Part shown: positions 7,880 through 16,386 of the stretch, piece by piece
Numbering within the stretch: position 1 is the stretch's first letter
Layout: each line of letters opens with the position of its first letter
Assembly (NCBI RefSeq): GCF_030823375.1
Contig: NZ_JAUSXB010000001.1
Span: forward strand, 4,154,001 to 4,218,000
DNA: 64,000 bases
Origin: Pseudarthrobacter siccitolerans
Lineage (GTDB): Bacteria; Actinomycetota; Actinomycetes; Actinomycetales; Micrococcaceae
Reading direction: 5' to 3'
Position numbers and translations under genes: made by a program
The notes under the pieces: generated by a model
What the model was told of the DNA's origin: nothing
The model's input: the letters and a program-made list of their open reading frames with translations, nothing else
The model's database searches: none

Positions 7880-10615
7880 ATGTCAATTGAGCCGCTTAGC
7901 TGGGGACGTGGGGCAACACCTCAGGGCGCAGGGCTGCAGACCGAACCCTCCGGCACACCAGGGGGGCAACGGTGGTCTGCCCCTGCCCGCAGCGCAAACC
8001 TCGAAGCCGTGCGTGCCGCGCTGACTTCCGAAGATTCCCTGGGCGTCATTATCACCGGCGGCCGCGGGGTGGGGAAGTCATCACTTGCCCGGGCTGCAGT
8101 GGCCGATCTTGGCCCCGATGCCTGGTCGCTTCAACTGCGCAGCGGCCCCGCCGGCGCCAACACGCCCTACGGATGCCTCTCCTTCCTGCTGGCCCGCCTT
8201 CCACAGGCCTACATGGGTTCGCCCACGGCCATCCTGCGGGGCATCACTTCGCTGATCCGGAGCGATGCCGCCGGACGGCCCTGCGTCCTTACCCTTGATA
8301 CATCCGGAACCATCGACGACATGAGCGCCGGGGTGCTCCTGAACGTGCTCCTGACCGGCACCGCCAAGATCATTGCGGTCGCACCAAAGATCAGCGATCT
8401 TCCCGCCGACTTCCACTGGCTGCTCACAGACAGGCGCCTGACCGAGGTCCGGCTCAGCAACCTCAATGAGCTGCAAACCCGCCAGGTGCTGCTGTCCCTG
8501 CTGGGCCACCGGGTCTCGGCCTCTCTGGTCAACACCTACCACAACATTGTGGGCGGCAACCCCCTGCTGCTGAAGGCCCTGGTAACCGAGCAGAAGCTCT
8601 CGGGAAACCTCGTCCTGTCCGACTCCGTCTGGACCCTCCGTGACAAAGTGGTGCTCGACGGCGCCGCCAGCCTTGACGATATTGTCCGCTCCCGCTGGTC
8701 CAGGGAAACGCCGGAAACCCGGGAAGTCATCGAAATGCTCTCCTGCGCCCGGCGGGTGGAACTCTCCGGGCTCACTGCCATCTACAGTGCCGACGTCGTG
8801 GCGGATATGGAGGACGGGGGCCTGCTGGAGATCGACGACTCCGACCACCGCTGGGTGTCGCTGCGGGAGAAATATATCGGCGATGTAGTGCGCTCCTGGT
8901 TAAGCATTGCCCGCCGGCGGGAGCTGCGGAGTGTGCTCCTCAGCGGGACGGAACCGGAGCCGGCCGGGATGACTGTCGATGAGCTGATGGCTTTCGCCGC
9001 CTGGACCCATGAGTGCGAGGCCGACCTCAGCCCCGCAATGGCCCTCGCCGCCGCCGAAGCCGCGGTTCAGCTCTTTGACCCCCGCTTCGCCCTGGCCTAC
9101 GCGGACATGCTTAAGAGGACAGACCCGGAGTGGGTGCCGGCCCAGCGGCAAAAGGCCGCCGCATACCTTCAGCTGGACCTGCCCGTCCAGGCCCTGGCTG
9201 CCCTGGATGACATCTCGCAGCCCGAACTGGACAGCGTGGGAGTCGAAGAGTACGCACACGTCATTGCGGCCAAGGCCCGGGTGATGCTGTGGCTGCCGGA
9301 GCACGCAGAGAAGGTCCCGGCCCTTCTTGCCGAGGCACGGGAAAGGCTGGATGCGGCCCGGGGCCAGGCCGCATGGCCGCACCCGGCTGTGGCCGCCGCT
9401 CATCGGGTAGCACTGAGCGGGTTCGAGTACCGGGCGTTCGCTGGTGATTACGCTGCAATGATTCCGGAGCTCAAGGCAGCAGCCGATCCCGCACTCAATC
9501 CGGACACCTCCTACCGCATGCAGGCTTCCATCATCCTGATGACCGCACTGTCCTTGACGGGGCGGGAAATGGACGCGTTGAGCCTGATGCGGCGGCTTGG
9601 CGGACAAATTTCGGACGCATCGCACGTGGTGGGCCTGCGCGAGCAGTACACCCGGGAGGCCTTCGTGGTACTGCTGACCGCCGGGCAATGGCGGCGGTGT
9701 ATTGACCTGGTGGGACCGCACACTGACGGGGAATCAGACCGCATGCCTTACCGGAGCGCCGCGTCCGAACTTGCCGCCGGGCTGGCCTATGTCTATTCCG
9801 GCCGTGGCGGCGCTGCCCTGGACCCCTTGATTTCGGCTGTGGCCCAGCTGGAGCTCCAGCCGGGCCAGAGCGCCCTTCGCTCGGCGTATGCCGCAACGGC
9901 CTTGGCATACGCCCAGACGGGCAACGCGCCCCAGGCACGCAAGTATCTCGGCAAACTCCAAAGGACTCCTGGTAAATCCAGTTTTTCCGCCGAAAACATC
10001 ATTGAGTTCTGCGCCCAGGTTGCCGGACGTTGGCTGGGGGATTCCGAATCCGTTGCCGGGCTGAAGCAGTCAGCCCAGCGGAACGCTAAAGCAGGGGTTT
10101 ACACCATGGCAGGCATCAGCCTGCTCGCTGCCACTGTCAACGGCAGCGACGCGGACTTCCGCCTCCTGGAAGACATCGCCGGGCACCGGCAAGGCCCCTT
10201 GGCAGAGGTCTCCCGGCTCATCGCCGCGGGCAGCAGGACCAAGGATGCCAAAACCCTCCTCACAGCGGGCGAACTGGCGGCCACGCTCGAACTGGACGCG
10301 GTAGAGGCGCGCTGCATGGCATTGGCCGTGGACTTCGCGCGGCAGGACGGCGACGCGGTTTCAGCCCGGACCGCCCAGGCCAGGCTGGACATCCTGGCGG
10401 CAACTGTGGCAAATCTTCCCATCGTGCCCAGCAGCGGCAGTCCGCTGCTCACCGCACGGGAGCGCCAAATCGCCCGGCTCGCCGGCCGCGGAGCCTCAAA
10501 CCGTGATATCGCCCTGGAAATGGGTGTATCAGTCCGGACCGTTGAAGGCCATTTGTACCAGGTCTTTACGAAGCTCGGCGTAACTTCCAGGGGTGATCTG
10601 ACTGGACTCGTCTAA
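7880..10615 (+). CDS. large LuxR-type transcriptional regulator with N-terminal ATPase (LAL-like)
   Basis: A 911-residue signal-transduction ATPase. It has a P-loop GGRGVGKSS at about 60-68, an AAA/NACHT-like region to about 330, and a long helical TPR-like middle. The C-terminal LuxR/GerE helix-turn-helix (about 853-908) contains LTARERQIARLAGRG and VSVRTVEGHLYQVFTKLGV. Such proteins usually bind ATP and an unknown ligand and activate transcription; the target here is unknown. The ATG follows a purine-rich site (GGGGATAAGTTC). The following gene is a paralogue that starts before this one ends, so the two are probably translated together. Confidence 0.88.
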   Translation: MSIEPLSWGRGATPQGAGLQTEPSGTPGGQRWSAPARSANLEAVRAALTSEDSLGVIITGGRGVGKSSLARAAVADLGPDAWSLQLRSGPAGANTPYGCLSFLLARLPQAYMGSPTAILRGITSLIRSDAAGRPCVLTLDTSGTIDDMSAGVLLNVLLTGTAKIIAVAPKISDLPADFHWLLTDRRLTEVRLSNLNELQTRQVLLSLLGHRVSASLVNTYHNIVGGNPLLLKALVTEQKLSGNLVLSDSVWTLRDKVVLDGAASLDDIVRSRWSRETPETREVIEMLSCARRVELSGLTAIYSADVVADMEDGGLLEIDDSDHRWVSLREKYIGDVVRSWLSIARRRELRSVLLSGTEPEPAGMTVDELMAFAAWTHECEADLSPAMALAAAEAAVQLFDPRFALAYADMLKRTDPEWVPAQRQKAAAYLQLDLPVQALAALDDISQPELDSVGVEEYAHVIAAKARVMLWLPEHAEKVPALLAEARERLDAARGQAAWPHPAVAAAHRVALSGFEYRAFAGDYAAMIPELKAAADPALNPDTSYRMQASIILMTALSLTGREMDALSLMRRLGGQISDASHVVGLREQYTREAFVVLLTAGQWRRCIDLVGPHTDGESDRMPYRSAASELAAGLAYVYSGRGGAALDPLISAVAQLELQPGQSALRSAYAATALAYAQTGNAPQARKYLGKLQRTPGKSSFSAENIIEFCAQVAGRWLGDSESVAGLKQSAQRNAKAGVYTMAGISLLAATVNGSDADFRLLEDIAGHRQGPLAEVSRLIAAGSRTKDAKTLLTAGELAATLELDAVEARCMALAVDFARQDGDAVSARTAQARLDILAATVANLPIVPSSGSPLLTARERQIARLAGRGASNRDIALEMGVSVRTVEGHLYQVFTKLGVTSRGDLTGLV

Positions 10616-13271
10616 CGGCCACAAACCGGCAACGGCCCACCGCGCCCTTACTGGGCGGCGTGAGCCGCTGGAACGGATCTGCAATATTGTCCGGAACGGC
10701 ACCAGCCACGCGATTTTCCTGATGGCAGGGCCGGGCATCGGCAAAACGTCCCTGACAGAGGCAATCGCCGAGCGTCTCGCCGGGCAGCTGAACATCCTGC
10801 AGATCCACGGCAGCTCCGCCCTTGCGGCCGTGCCTTTCGGCGTCCTCACCCCTTACACGGGAGACCTGACCGCTGAAGAGTCCGTCTCGCCGGTAGCGGT
10901 ACTGCGTTCCATGTGGACCTACTTTGAAAAGCTGAAGGCGGGCAGCGGCGCCCCGGTCCTGCTGATAGTGGATGATGCCCATCACCTGGACGAGGCCTCG
11001 GCCGGCGTGGTGGCGGACCTCATCTCTGCCGGATGGGCAACGGTGGTTGCTGCCGCCAGGCCCCGGCCCGGCCTCCCGCAGCCGCTGGACCAGCTCTGGT
11101 ACGACGGCCTTGCCGAACGGGTGGACCTCCGGCCCCTGAATCGGGATCAGATCGACGAAGTCCTGGCCCACGTCCTGGATGGGACCGTCCCGCCGGCCAC
11201 CATCGACTCCATCTGGCAGGCGTCGGGCGGCAACCCGCGGATCCTCGACGCACTGCTGCACGATGCCGCCGAAAGCGGAGTCCTCGCCAAGCGGAACGGC
11301 ATCTGGGTACTGCTTGGCCACCTGCCGGCGGACGGCCCGCAGCTCACGGCGGTGGTGACCAAGGACCACCTCCGGCGGGGACCGGAGGAACAGGAGGCCC
11401 TGAAGCTCATCGCCCTCGCCGGGCCCGTGGGCCGAAAGGTGATCGAGGACATCAGCGGGGCCTCCGTGGTCCGCTCCCTCCTTGACCAGCAGATGATTTC
11501 CGAGAGTTCCGGGGTTCCGGCCGAGCTCTTCATGTGGAACGCCCTCTTCGCCAAAGCGATCAGGAACACCCTGTCCGTGTCCCGGAGCCTGCAACTGCTG
11601 GAAAAGATCCGGGCCCACCAGGACGGCGCGGCCCTGCGCGGCGAGGGCATGCTTCGTTCCGTGGAGTGGGCCTTTGAGGTAGGCCTGCGCATTCCCGACG
11701 ACGAGATGCTGCGCGCCGCCCGTGAAGCCTTGCGGCGCTTCCGCAATGACAGCGCCCGAACCATAGCGGCCAAAGTCCGGGATCCGGCATTGGTGCCCCT
11801 GGCCAAAGCTATCCAGGCCCGGGCGCTGTATAACGAGGGGGTGTACGGGCCGGCCGCCGAGCTGCTTGATGCCTGCTGGCGGCAGCTGTCCGGTACCGGC
11901 GAGGGCCCCGCCGTCGTCCTTCTCCGGGCGGCCGCCCACCAGGCGAAGGGCGCACCGCTCAGGCCCCTGGCCGATGACATGCGGGAACACATCCGGCAAC
12001 TGGATGACGGGGACCGTTTCGCGCCGGAGCAGCTCCTGCACGTCGTGCGCCTCCTCGAGCTGGGTGCGGAAGTGGACGCCGAAGCGCTGGCCGCGGAGGT
12101 GAGGGAGATCAGGAACAGCCCCTCCCCGGATGCGGGAGGCGAACCGGTCAGGGCCTTGGGTGAGGCGCTCCTGGCGCACGCCCTGGCTGCCGCCGGCCGG
12201 GCCTCCGAGGGCCTGGATTCCGCGCTCCTGGCCGCTTCCGAGTTGCCGCCGCTGGAGGACAGCCTGTTCTTCTACACAGAGTTTGTACTGGGCCGGCTGG
12301 TGACCGACTACCTTGCCATGGGGGAATGGGAATCGGCCGGGCGTGAACTCGACAATTACGCCGCCAGCCACTCGCCCGGGGCCGACACCTTCAACGGCAG
12401 TCTGCAGATACTGCGCGGGTACTCGCTCCTGCGGCAAGGCCGTATGGAGCGTGCGTACCAGGTGCTGCTGCCGGCCGTGGAGGCACTCCGCCTGAACGAT
12501 CCGCTGCAGCTGTTCCGCTTCGGTTCAGCGTTGGGTTTTTATGTTGCCGCAAGGCTGGGGGACACGGCTCAGGCGCAGCGCCTGGAACAGGACTACAGCG
12601 ATGCTGCGGCAGGAGGCCCGGCCCACGAGCTGCTGGCCGCTGCCTACAACGCCGCTGCCGCCGAATACCTGTCCCGGGACGGCAAAGGCCTTGCCGCGCT
12701 GCATACGCTCGCCACCACGCATGACGCCACCGCGCGGGCCGGAACCCTGCTCGAACTCCTGGCCATCTGCTGGGATCTGGGCGACCCTTCCGTCATCCCG
12801 GTGGTGCAGTCTGTCGCCGGGACCGTGGAGGGCCGGTGGGCGCAGGCCATGCTGACCCTGGCTACCCGCTGGGAAGAGGCTGACGGGGATGCCCTGATGG
12901 AAACGGCCTCCAACCTGGAGGAATCGGGCTTCGTGAACCTGGCACGGGAGGCCTACGCCCGCGCCAGCACCCTTTTGGAGCAGGCAGGGGAACGCCGGCG
13001 CTCCCGGCAGGCCGTTGCCATGCGCGAAAAATGCGACCACGAACTGGGAGAAAGGTTCCGCGAAGGCCGCTTTATTGCCGCCGCTCCCGCCGTCCACCTC
13101 ACCCGGCGCGAACAGGACATCGTGGAGCTGGCCGTACAGGGCCTGACAGACCGTGAAATCGCCCAGCGGCTCATGGTGTCGGTGCGCACGGTCGAGGGCC
13201 ACCTGTACCGCACGTACGTCAAGCTCGGCGTGCGGAGCCGGGATGAGCTGGAGTCGGCCCTGCCCAAGTAG
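10602..13271 (+). CDS. second large LuxR-type ATPase regulator, probable CTG start
   Basis: Paralogue of the upstream gene: P-loop MAGPGIGKTS, Walker B VLLIVDDAHHLDE, helical middle, and C-terminal LuxR helix-turn-helix with LTRREQDIVELAVQGLTD and VSVRTVEGHLYRTYVKLGV. The first in-frame ATG (10722) lies on the P-loop itself and would remove the strand before it. Upstream codons back to 10602 read RALTGRREPLERICNIVRNG, typical of this family. The only plausible initiator in the open stretch after the TGA at 10599-10601 is CTG at 10602, preceded by AGGGGTGA at 10589-10596. This gives 889 residues and a 14-base overlap with the first regulator. Confidence 0.82.
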   Translation: MDSSNGHKPATAHRALTGRREPLERICNIVRNGTSHAIFLMAGPGIGKTSLTEAIAERLAGQLNILQIHGSSALAAVPFGVLTPYTGDLTAEESVSPVAVLRSMWTYFEKLKAGSGAPVLLIVDDAHHLDEASAGVVADLISAGWATVVAAARPRPGLPQPLDQLWYDGLAERVDLRPLNRDQIDEVLAHVLDGTVPPATIDSIWQASGGNPRILDALLHDAAESGVLAKRNGIWVLLGHLPADGPQLTAVVTKDHLRRGPEEQEALKLIALAGPVGRKVIEDISGASVVRSLLDQQMISESSGVPAELFMWNALFAKAIRNTLSVSRSLQLLEKIRAHQDGAALRGEGMLRSVEWAFEVGLRIPDDEMLRAAREALRRFRNDSARTIAAKVRDPALVPLAKAIQARALYNEGVYGPAAELLDACWRQLSGTGEGPAVVLLRAAAHQAKGAPLRPLADDMREHIRQLDDGDRFAPEQLLHVVRLLELGAEVDAEALAAEVREIRNSPSPDAGGEPVRALGEALLAHALAAAGRASEGLDSALLAASELPPLEDSLFFYTEFVLGRLVTDYLAMGEWESAGRELDNYAASHSPGADTFNGSLQILRGYSLLRQGRMERAYQVLLPAVEALRLNDPLQLFRFGSALGFYVAARLGDTAQAQRLEQDYSDAAAGGPAHELLAAAYNAAAAEYLSRDGKGLAALHTLATTHDATARAGTLLELLAICWDLGDPSVIPVVQSVAGTVEGRWAQAMLTLATRWEEADGDALMETASNLEESGFVNLAREAYARASTLLEQAGERRRSRQAVAMREKCDHELGERFREGRFIAAAPAVHLTRREQDIVELAVQGLTDREIAQRLMVSVRTVEGHLYRTYVKLGVRSRDELESALPK

Positions 13272-13294
13272 GCCTCCTGGAAACCGCCTGGTTG

Positions 13295-13314
13295 ACCGTC
13301 CCTGAAGGGACGGT
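13295..13314 (+). terminator. hairpin after the LuxR pair
   Basis: ACCGTCCC-TGAA-GGGACGGT forms a perfect 8-base stem with a tetraloop 24 bases after the second regulator's stop. It lacks a T tract; probable transcript end of the two-gene unit. Confidence 0.6.
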
Positions 13315-13420
13315 GTGGCCCGCGCGCCCTCTGCCTGCACGCCCTCGCGGCACCCTCGCGTGATTCTTCGAAGCCTTTCGGGTATCGGCGCCCCATAGGT
13401 AGTCCCACGCGGTGGAATTC

Positions 13421-13452
13421 GAGTACACCCTACTCGTGTGCAGGGTGTACTC
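13421..13452. promoter_or_regulatory. perfect 11-base inverted repeat, operator-like
   Basis: GAGTACACCCT (13421-13431) and AGGGTGTACTC (13442-13452) are separated by 10 bases, so their centres are two helical turns apart. The right arm continues into a second small palindrome GTACTCCGGAGTAT. An AT-rich stretch (about 13455-13530) that could hold a promoter follows. This fits a dimeric regulator site upstream of sufS better than a terminator, since no T tract follows. Confidence 0.5.
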
Positions 13453-13541
13453 CGGAGTATTTACTTATGGAAGCAAAGCAAACGGTACGAAAGAAGCCGA
13501 AGCTTTGAGAACAAAATGAAGGCCTTATATCCAAGAAACTT

Positions 13542-13689
13542 CCGGTCCCTCGGGACCGGGCTGGACGGGGCCGGCGACGTCAGAGTCTTCTGAGACCGAG
13601 ACTCTCCCCCCAGCCGTCGCCGGCCCTCCACTCCGCGGGCTGAAGCCCGGAGCGACTGTGGCGGCTGCCCCTCCGGGCGGCCGCCACAG
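13542..13689. other. cluster of four hairpins before sufS
   Basis: Consecutive stems are CCGGTCCC/GGGACCGG (13542-13559), then a 12-base stem GGGCCGGCGACG/CGTCGCCGGCCC (13568-13579 with 13615-13626) enclosing AGAGTCT/AGACTCT. Next come CGGGCT/AGCCCG (13636-13649) and CTGTGGCGGC/GCCGCCACAG (13656-13665 with 13680-13689). All lie within 150 bases, between a possible promoter and the sufS start. They may form a structured leader RNA or nested terminators. Confidence 0.55.
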
Positions 13690-13741
13690 CCGTGCTGTGG
13701 GACAATTGAGTGTCATCCGTTGGCATTTCAAGGAGTTTGTT

Positions 13742-15067
13742 TTGGCCGTAGTATCAACGCCAGCCACACTGGAACGCGCCTTGCCTGTGATGGACAACGC
13801 CGAAGTGCAGCGCATCCGCAACGACTTCCCGGTCCTGGACCAACTGGTCAACGGCCGCCCGCTGATCTACCTTGACTCCGGAGCCACGTCGCAGAACCCG
13901 CTCAGCGTCATTGAAGCCGAGCAGGAGTTCTACGAGCAGCGCAACGCGGCGGTGCACCGCGGCGCCCACCATCTTGCGGTCGAGGCCACCGAAGCCTTCG
14001 AGGACGCCCGGCAGACGGTGGCGGATTTCGTTGGCGCCGACTACTCCGAGATCATCTGGACTTCCAACGCCACCGAAGGCTTGAACCTCCTCAGCTACGC
14101 CCTGTCCAACGCCGGCCTGTGGGCTGCCCAGGGCAGGGGCGATGGCCGGCTCAAGGAGCTCGCCCTGTATCCCGGTGACGAGATCGTGGTGACCGAGATG
14201 GAGCACCACGCCAACCTCATACCCTGGCAGGAACTCGCCTTCCGCACCGGGGCAACCCTGCGGTACATCCCTGTGGACGACGACGGCGGCCTCCGCATGG
14301 ACGTGGCCCGGGACACCGTGAACGGCCGGACGAAAGTCCTGGCCTTCACGCATGCCTCCAACGTCCTGGGAACCATCAACCCCGTCAGCGAACTCGCAGC
14401 CCTGGGCCGGCAGGCGGGAGCCCTGGTGGTACTTGATGCCTGCCAGTCCGCCCCGCATATGCCGCTGGACGTCAAAGAGCTGGATGTGGACTTTGCGGTG
14501 TTCTCCGGGCACAAAATGCTCGCGCCCACCGGGATCGGTGTGTTCTACGGGAAGCAGGACATGTTGGATATCCTGCCGCCATTCCTGACGGGCGGTTCCA
14601 TGATCACTACGGTGACCATGGAGCGGGCCGAGTACCTCCCGGCCCCCCAGCGCTTCGAAGCCGGGACCCAGCGGATATCGCAGGCGGTGGCGTTGGCCGC
14701 GGCCGTGAACTACCTGACGGAAACAGGGCTTGACCGGATCCACCGCTGGGAGGCCGAGCTTGGCCAGCGGATGGTCACGGGCCTGGAGTCCATCCCGGGT
14801 ATCCGGGTCCTGGGGCCCGCGGCGGGGCAGGACCGCATTGGGCTCGCCGCATTCGACGTGGACGGCGTGCACGCCCATGATGTGGGCCAGTTCCTTGACT
14901 CGCGGGGGATTGCCGTGCGGGTGGGCCACCACTGCGCCCAGCCGCTGCACCGCCGGCTGGGTCTGACGGCCACCACCAGGGCGAGCGCCTATCTTTACAA
15001 CACCACCGACGATGTGGACCAGTTCCTGGATGCCGTCGCCGGCGTACGCGCCTACTTCCGCACCTAA
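13742..15067 (+). CDS. sufS: cysteine desulfurase SufS
   Basis: PLP-dependent enzyme that takes sulfur from L-cysteine for iron-sulfur cluster assembly. The 441 residues show the type II (SufS/CsdA) pattern: EMEHHANLIPWQ, DACQSAPHMP, the PLP lysine in FSGHKMLAPTGIG, and the catalytic Cys in VGHHCAQPLHRRLG. The longer frame begins at 13658 inside the hairpin cluster. TTG 13742 is preferred because AAGGAG at 13730-13735 sits six bases before it and the family sequence begins shortly after. Paired with sufU 27 bases downstream, as in Gram-positive bacteria. Confidence 0.93.
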   Translation: MAVVSTPATLERALPVMDNAEVQRIRNDFPVLDQLVNGRPLIYLDSGATSQNPLSVIEAEQEFYEQRNAAVHRGAHHLAVEATEAFEDARQTVADFVGADYSEIIWTSNATEGLNLLSYALSNAGLWAAQGRGDGRLKELALYPGDEIVVTEMEHHANLIPWQELAFRTGATLRYIPVDDDGGLRMDVARDTVNGRTKVLAFTHASNVLGTINPVSELAALGRQAGALVVLDACQSAPHMPLDVKELDVDFAVFSGHKMLAPTGIGVFYGKQDMLDILPPFLTGGSMITTVTMERAEYLPAPQRFEAGTQRISQAVALAAAVNYLTETGLDRIHRWEAELGQRMVTGLESIPGIRVLGPAAGQDRIGLAAFDVDGVHAHDVGQFLDSRGIAVRVGHHCAQPLHRRLGLTATTRASAYLYNTTDDVDQFLDAVAGVRAYFRT

Positions 15068-15094
15068 GACACCCCACACCCTGAAGGTAAAACC

Positions 15095-15544
15095 ATGAGC
15101 CTCGACCAGCTGTACCAGCAGATCATCCTCGATCACTCCAAGGCCCGCCACGGCAGCGGCCTGGCCGGCACGGACGCGCCCGACGGCGCCACGACGGGCC
15201 AGTCGCACCAGCTCAACCCGGTCTGCGGCGACGAAGTAACCCTGCGCCTGGCGGTGAGTGACGGGAAAGTGGCACAGGTTGCCTGGGACGGTGCGGGCTG
15301 CTCCATTTCCATGGCCTCTGCTTCCGTCCTGACCGACCTGGCCGAGGGAATGACGGTGGCGGAACTCCACGGGGTGATTGACAGCTTCCGCGAGGTCCTG
15401 AGGTCGCGGGGAAAAATCCACGCAGACCCCGATCTCCTCGGCGACGCAGCAGCCTTCGAGGGAGTGGCCCGGTACGCGGCACGGGTCAAGTGCGCCATGA
15501 TTTCCTGGGTTGCTGCCGAGGACGCGCTCAACCAGGCTGCCTGA
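15095..15544 (+). CDS. sufU: Fe-S cluster assembly protein SufU
   Basis: Zinc-dependent sulfur acceptor that receives persulfide from SufS and passes it to the SufBCD scaffold. The 149 residues keep the three zinc-ligand Cys regions: NPVCGDEVTL (about 45-54), GAGCSISMASAS and VKCAMISW. Gene order sufS-sufU shows a shared operon. SufBCD is not in this window and must be elsewhere. A strong hairpin terminator follows. Confidence 0.93.
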   Translation: MSLDQLYQQIILDHSKARHGSGLAGTDAPDGATTGQSHQLNPVCGDEVTLRLAVSDGKVAQVAWDGAGCSISMASASVLTDLAEGMTVAELHGVIDSFREVLRSRGKIHADPDLLGDAAAFEGVARYAARVKCAMISWVAAEDALNQAA

Positions 15545-15555
15545 TAACGCAGAAA

Positions 15556-15600
15556 CGTCCGGCCCTCCTCCCATGTGGGAAGAGGGCCGGACGATTCTTT
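15556..15600. terminator. intrinsic terminator between convergent genes
   Basis: CGTCCGGCCCTC (15556-15567) pairs with GAGGGCCGGACG (15582-15593); an inner TCCCA/TGGGA stem and ATTCTTT follow. It serves sufU and possibly, read in reverse, the convergent membrane protein gene. Confidence 0.8.
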
Positions 15601-15619
15601 GTGCCGGGTTCCCGGGGGC

Positions 15620-15841
15620 CTAGCCGGCCAGCCCCAGAATTCCAATCACGGCGGTGGCTGCGCCAAGCACCATCGAGATGCTGACCAGCACCACGTGAAC
15701 GGTGAGGAACCTGGTGGCCTTGCCTGTGGCGTCCCTGGCGCGCGGATCCTTCATGACCCGGCGCAGGAACTGCGGCCAGACCACCAGGGACCATACCCCG
15801 GCGATGATCAGGACAAGCGCCGGGAAGACGGGCAGCTCCAC
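15620..15841 (-). CDS. SCO4848-family small membrane protein
   Basis: A 73-residue protein with two predicted transmembrane helices (about 3-22 and 47-70) joined by a basic loop with RRVMKDPRARDATGKATR. This matches the conserved actinobacterial SCO4848 family, function unknown. It starts at GTG 15841, four bases after the stop of the DUF2505 gene, so the two are probably one transcript. Confidence 0.82.
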   Translation of the reverse strand: MELPVFPALVLIIAGVWSLVVWPQFLRRVMKDPRARDATGKATRFLTVHVVLVSISMVLGAATAVIGILGLAG

Positions 15842-15845
15842 GAAC

Positions 15846-16343
15846 CTAGTGGCTTTCCAGCCAGGCCTGCGCCTGCTGGGCCTGCAGGTTCAGGGCCTTG
15901 GCCACCATCGGTTCGGCAGCGTCGGCGATCTTGCCGCCCAGGAACGGAACCGAGGACTTGACCGCACCTTCAAGCTCCACGCGGGTGCCGCCGTCGGCCG
16001 CTACCAGCCGCTGCACCGCGGTGACATCGACGGGGGCGCCGGCAATCTTCAGCGAAATGCTGCTCTGCCGGGAACCGTCCGCGGCGGGGGCATCCCAGTT
16101 CTCCACCTGGGTGACTTTCAGCTGCTCGCCCACGAACTTGCGGGCGATCTCCGGCAGTCGGGTCGTGGGCAGGGTCCGGACTGAGGTGGCGCTGAAGGCA
16201 CCGGCAACGTCGCCGTCCACGGTGAAGGATTCCAGGCTGCCGCCGACGAGCTGGCTGACGTGGCGCTGGAAATCCTCGTTCACCAGGACAGCTGCAACGC
16301 TGGGGACGGAGTGCGGAAGGGTGGTGGTTGCGCTCAAGGCCAT
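15846..16343 (-). CDS. DUF2505 domain-containing protein
   Basis: A 165-residue protein over whose whole length the DUF2505 fold (START/SRPBCC-like lipid-binding shape) is recognisable, for example in SLESFTVDGDVAG and the C-terminal helix AAEPMVAKALNLQAQ. No catalytic motif and no signal peptide. Found next to SCO4848-type genes in actinobacteria; biochemical role unknown. Confidence 0.82.
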   Translation of the reverse strand: MALSATTTLPHSVPSVAAVLVNEDFQRHVSQLVGGSLESFTVDGDVAGAFSATSVRTLPTTRLPEIARKFVGEQLKVTQVENWDAPAADGSRQSSISLKIAGAPVDVTAVQRLVAADGGTRVELEGAVKSSVPFLGGKIADAAEPMVAKALNLQAQQAQAWLESH

Positions 16344-16386
16344 GGGTCCTCCTGGGACATGGGGGTCGGATTAGGCTCCAAACATC

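Noticed and set aside
10722..10724. ATG as the start of the second LuxR-type regulator
   Set aside because: It would remove the strand preceding the P-loop although the upstream codons are clearly coding in the same frame.
13754..15574. 606-residue antisense frame over sufS-sufU
   Set aside because: Mirrors two well-recognised genes; no ribosome site or motif.
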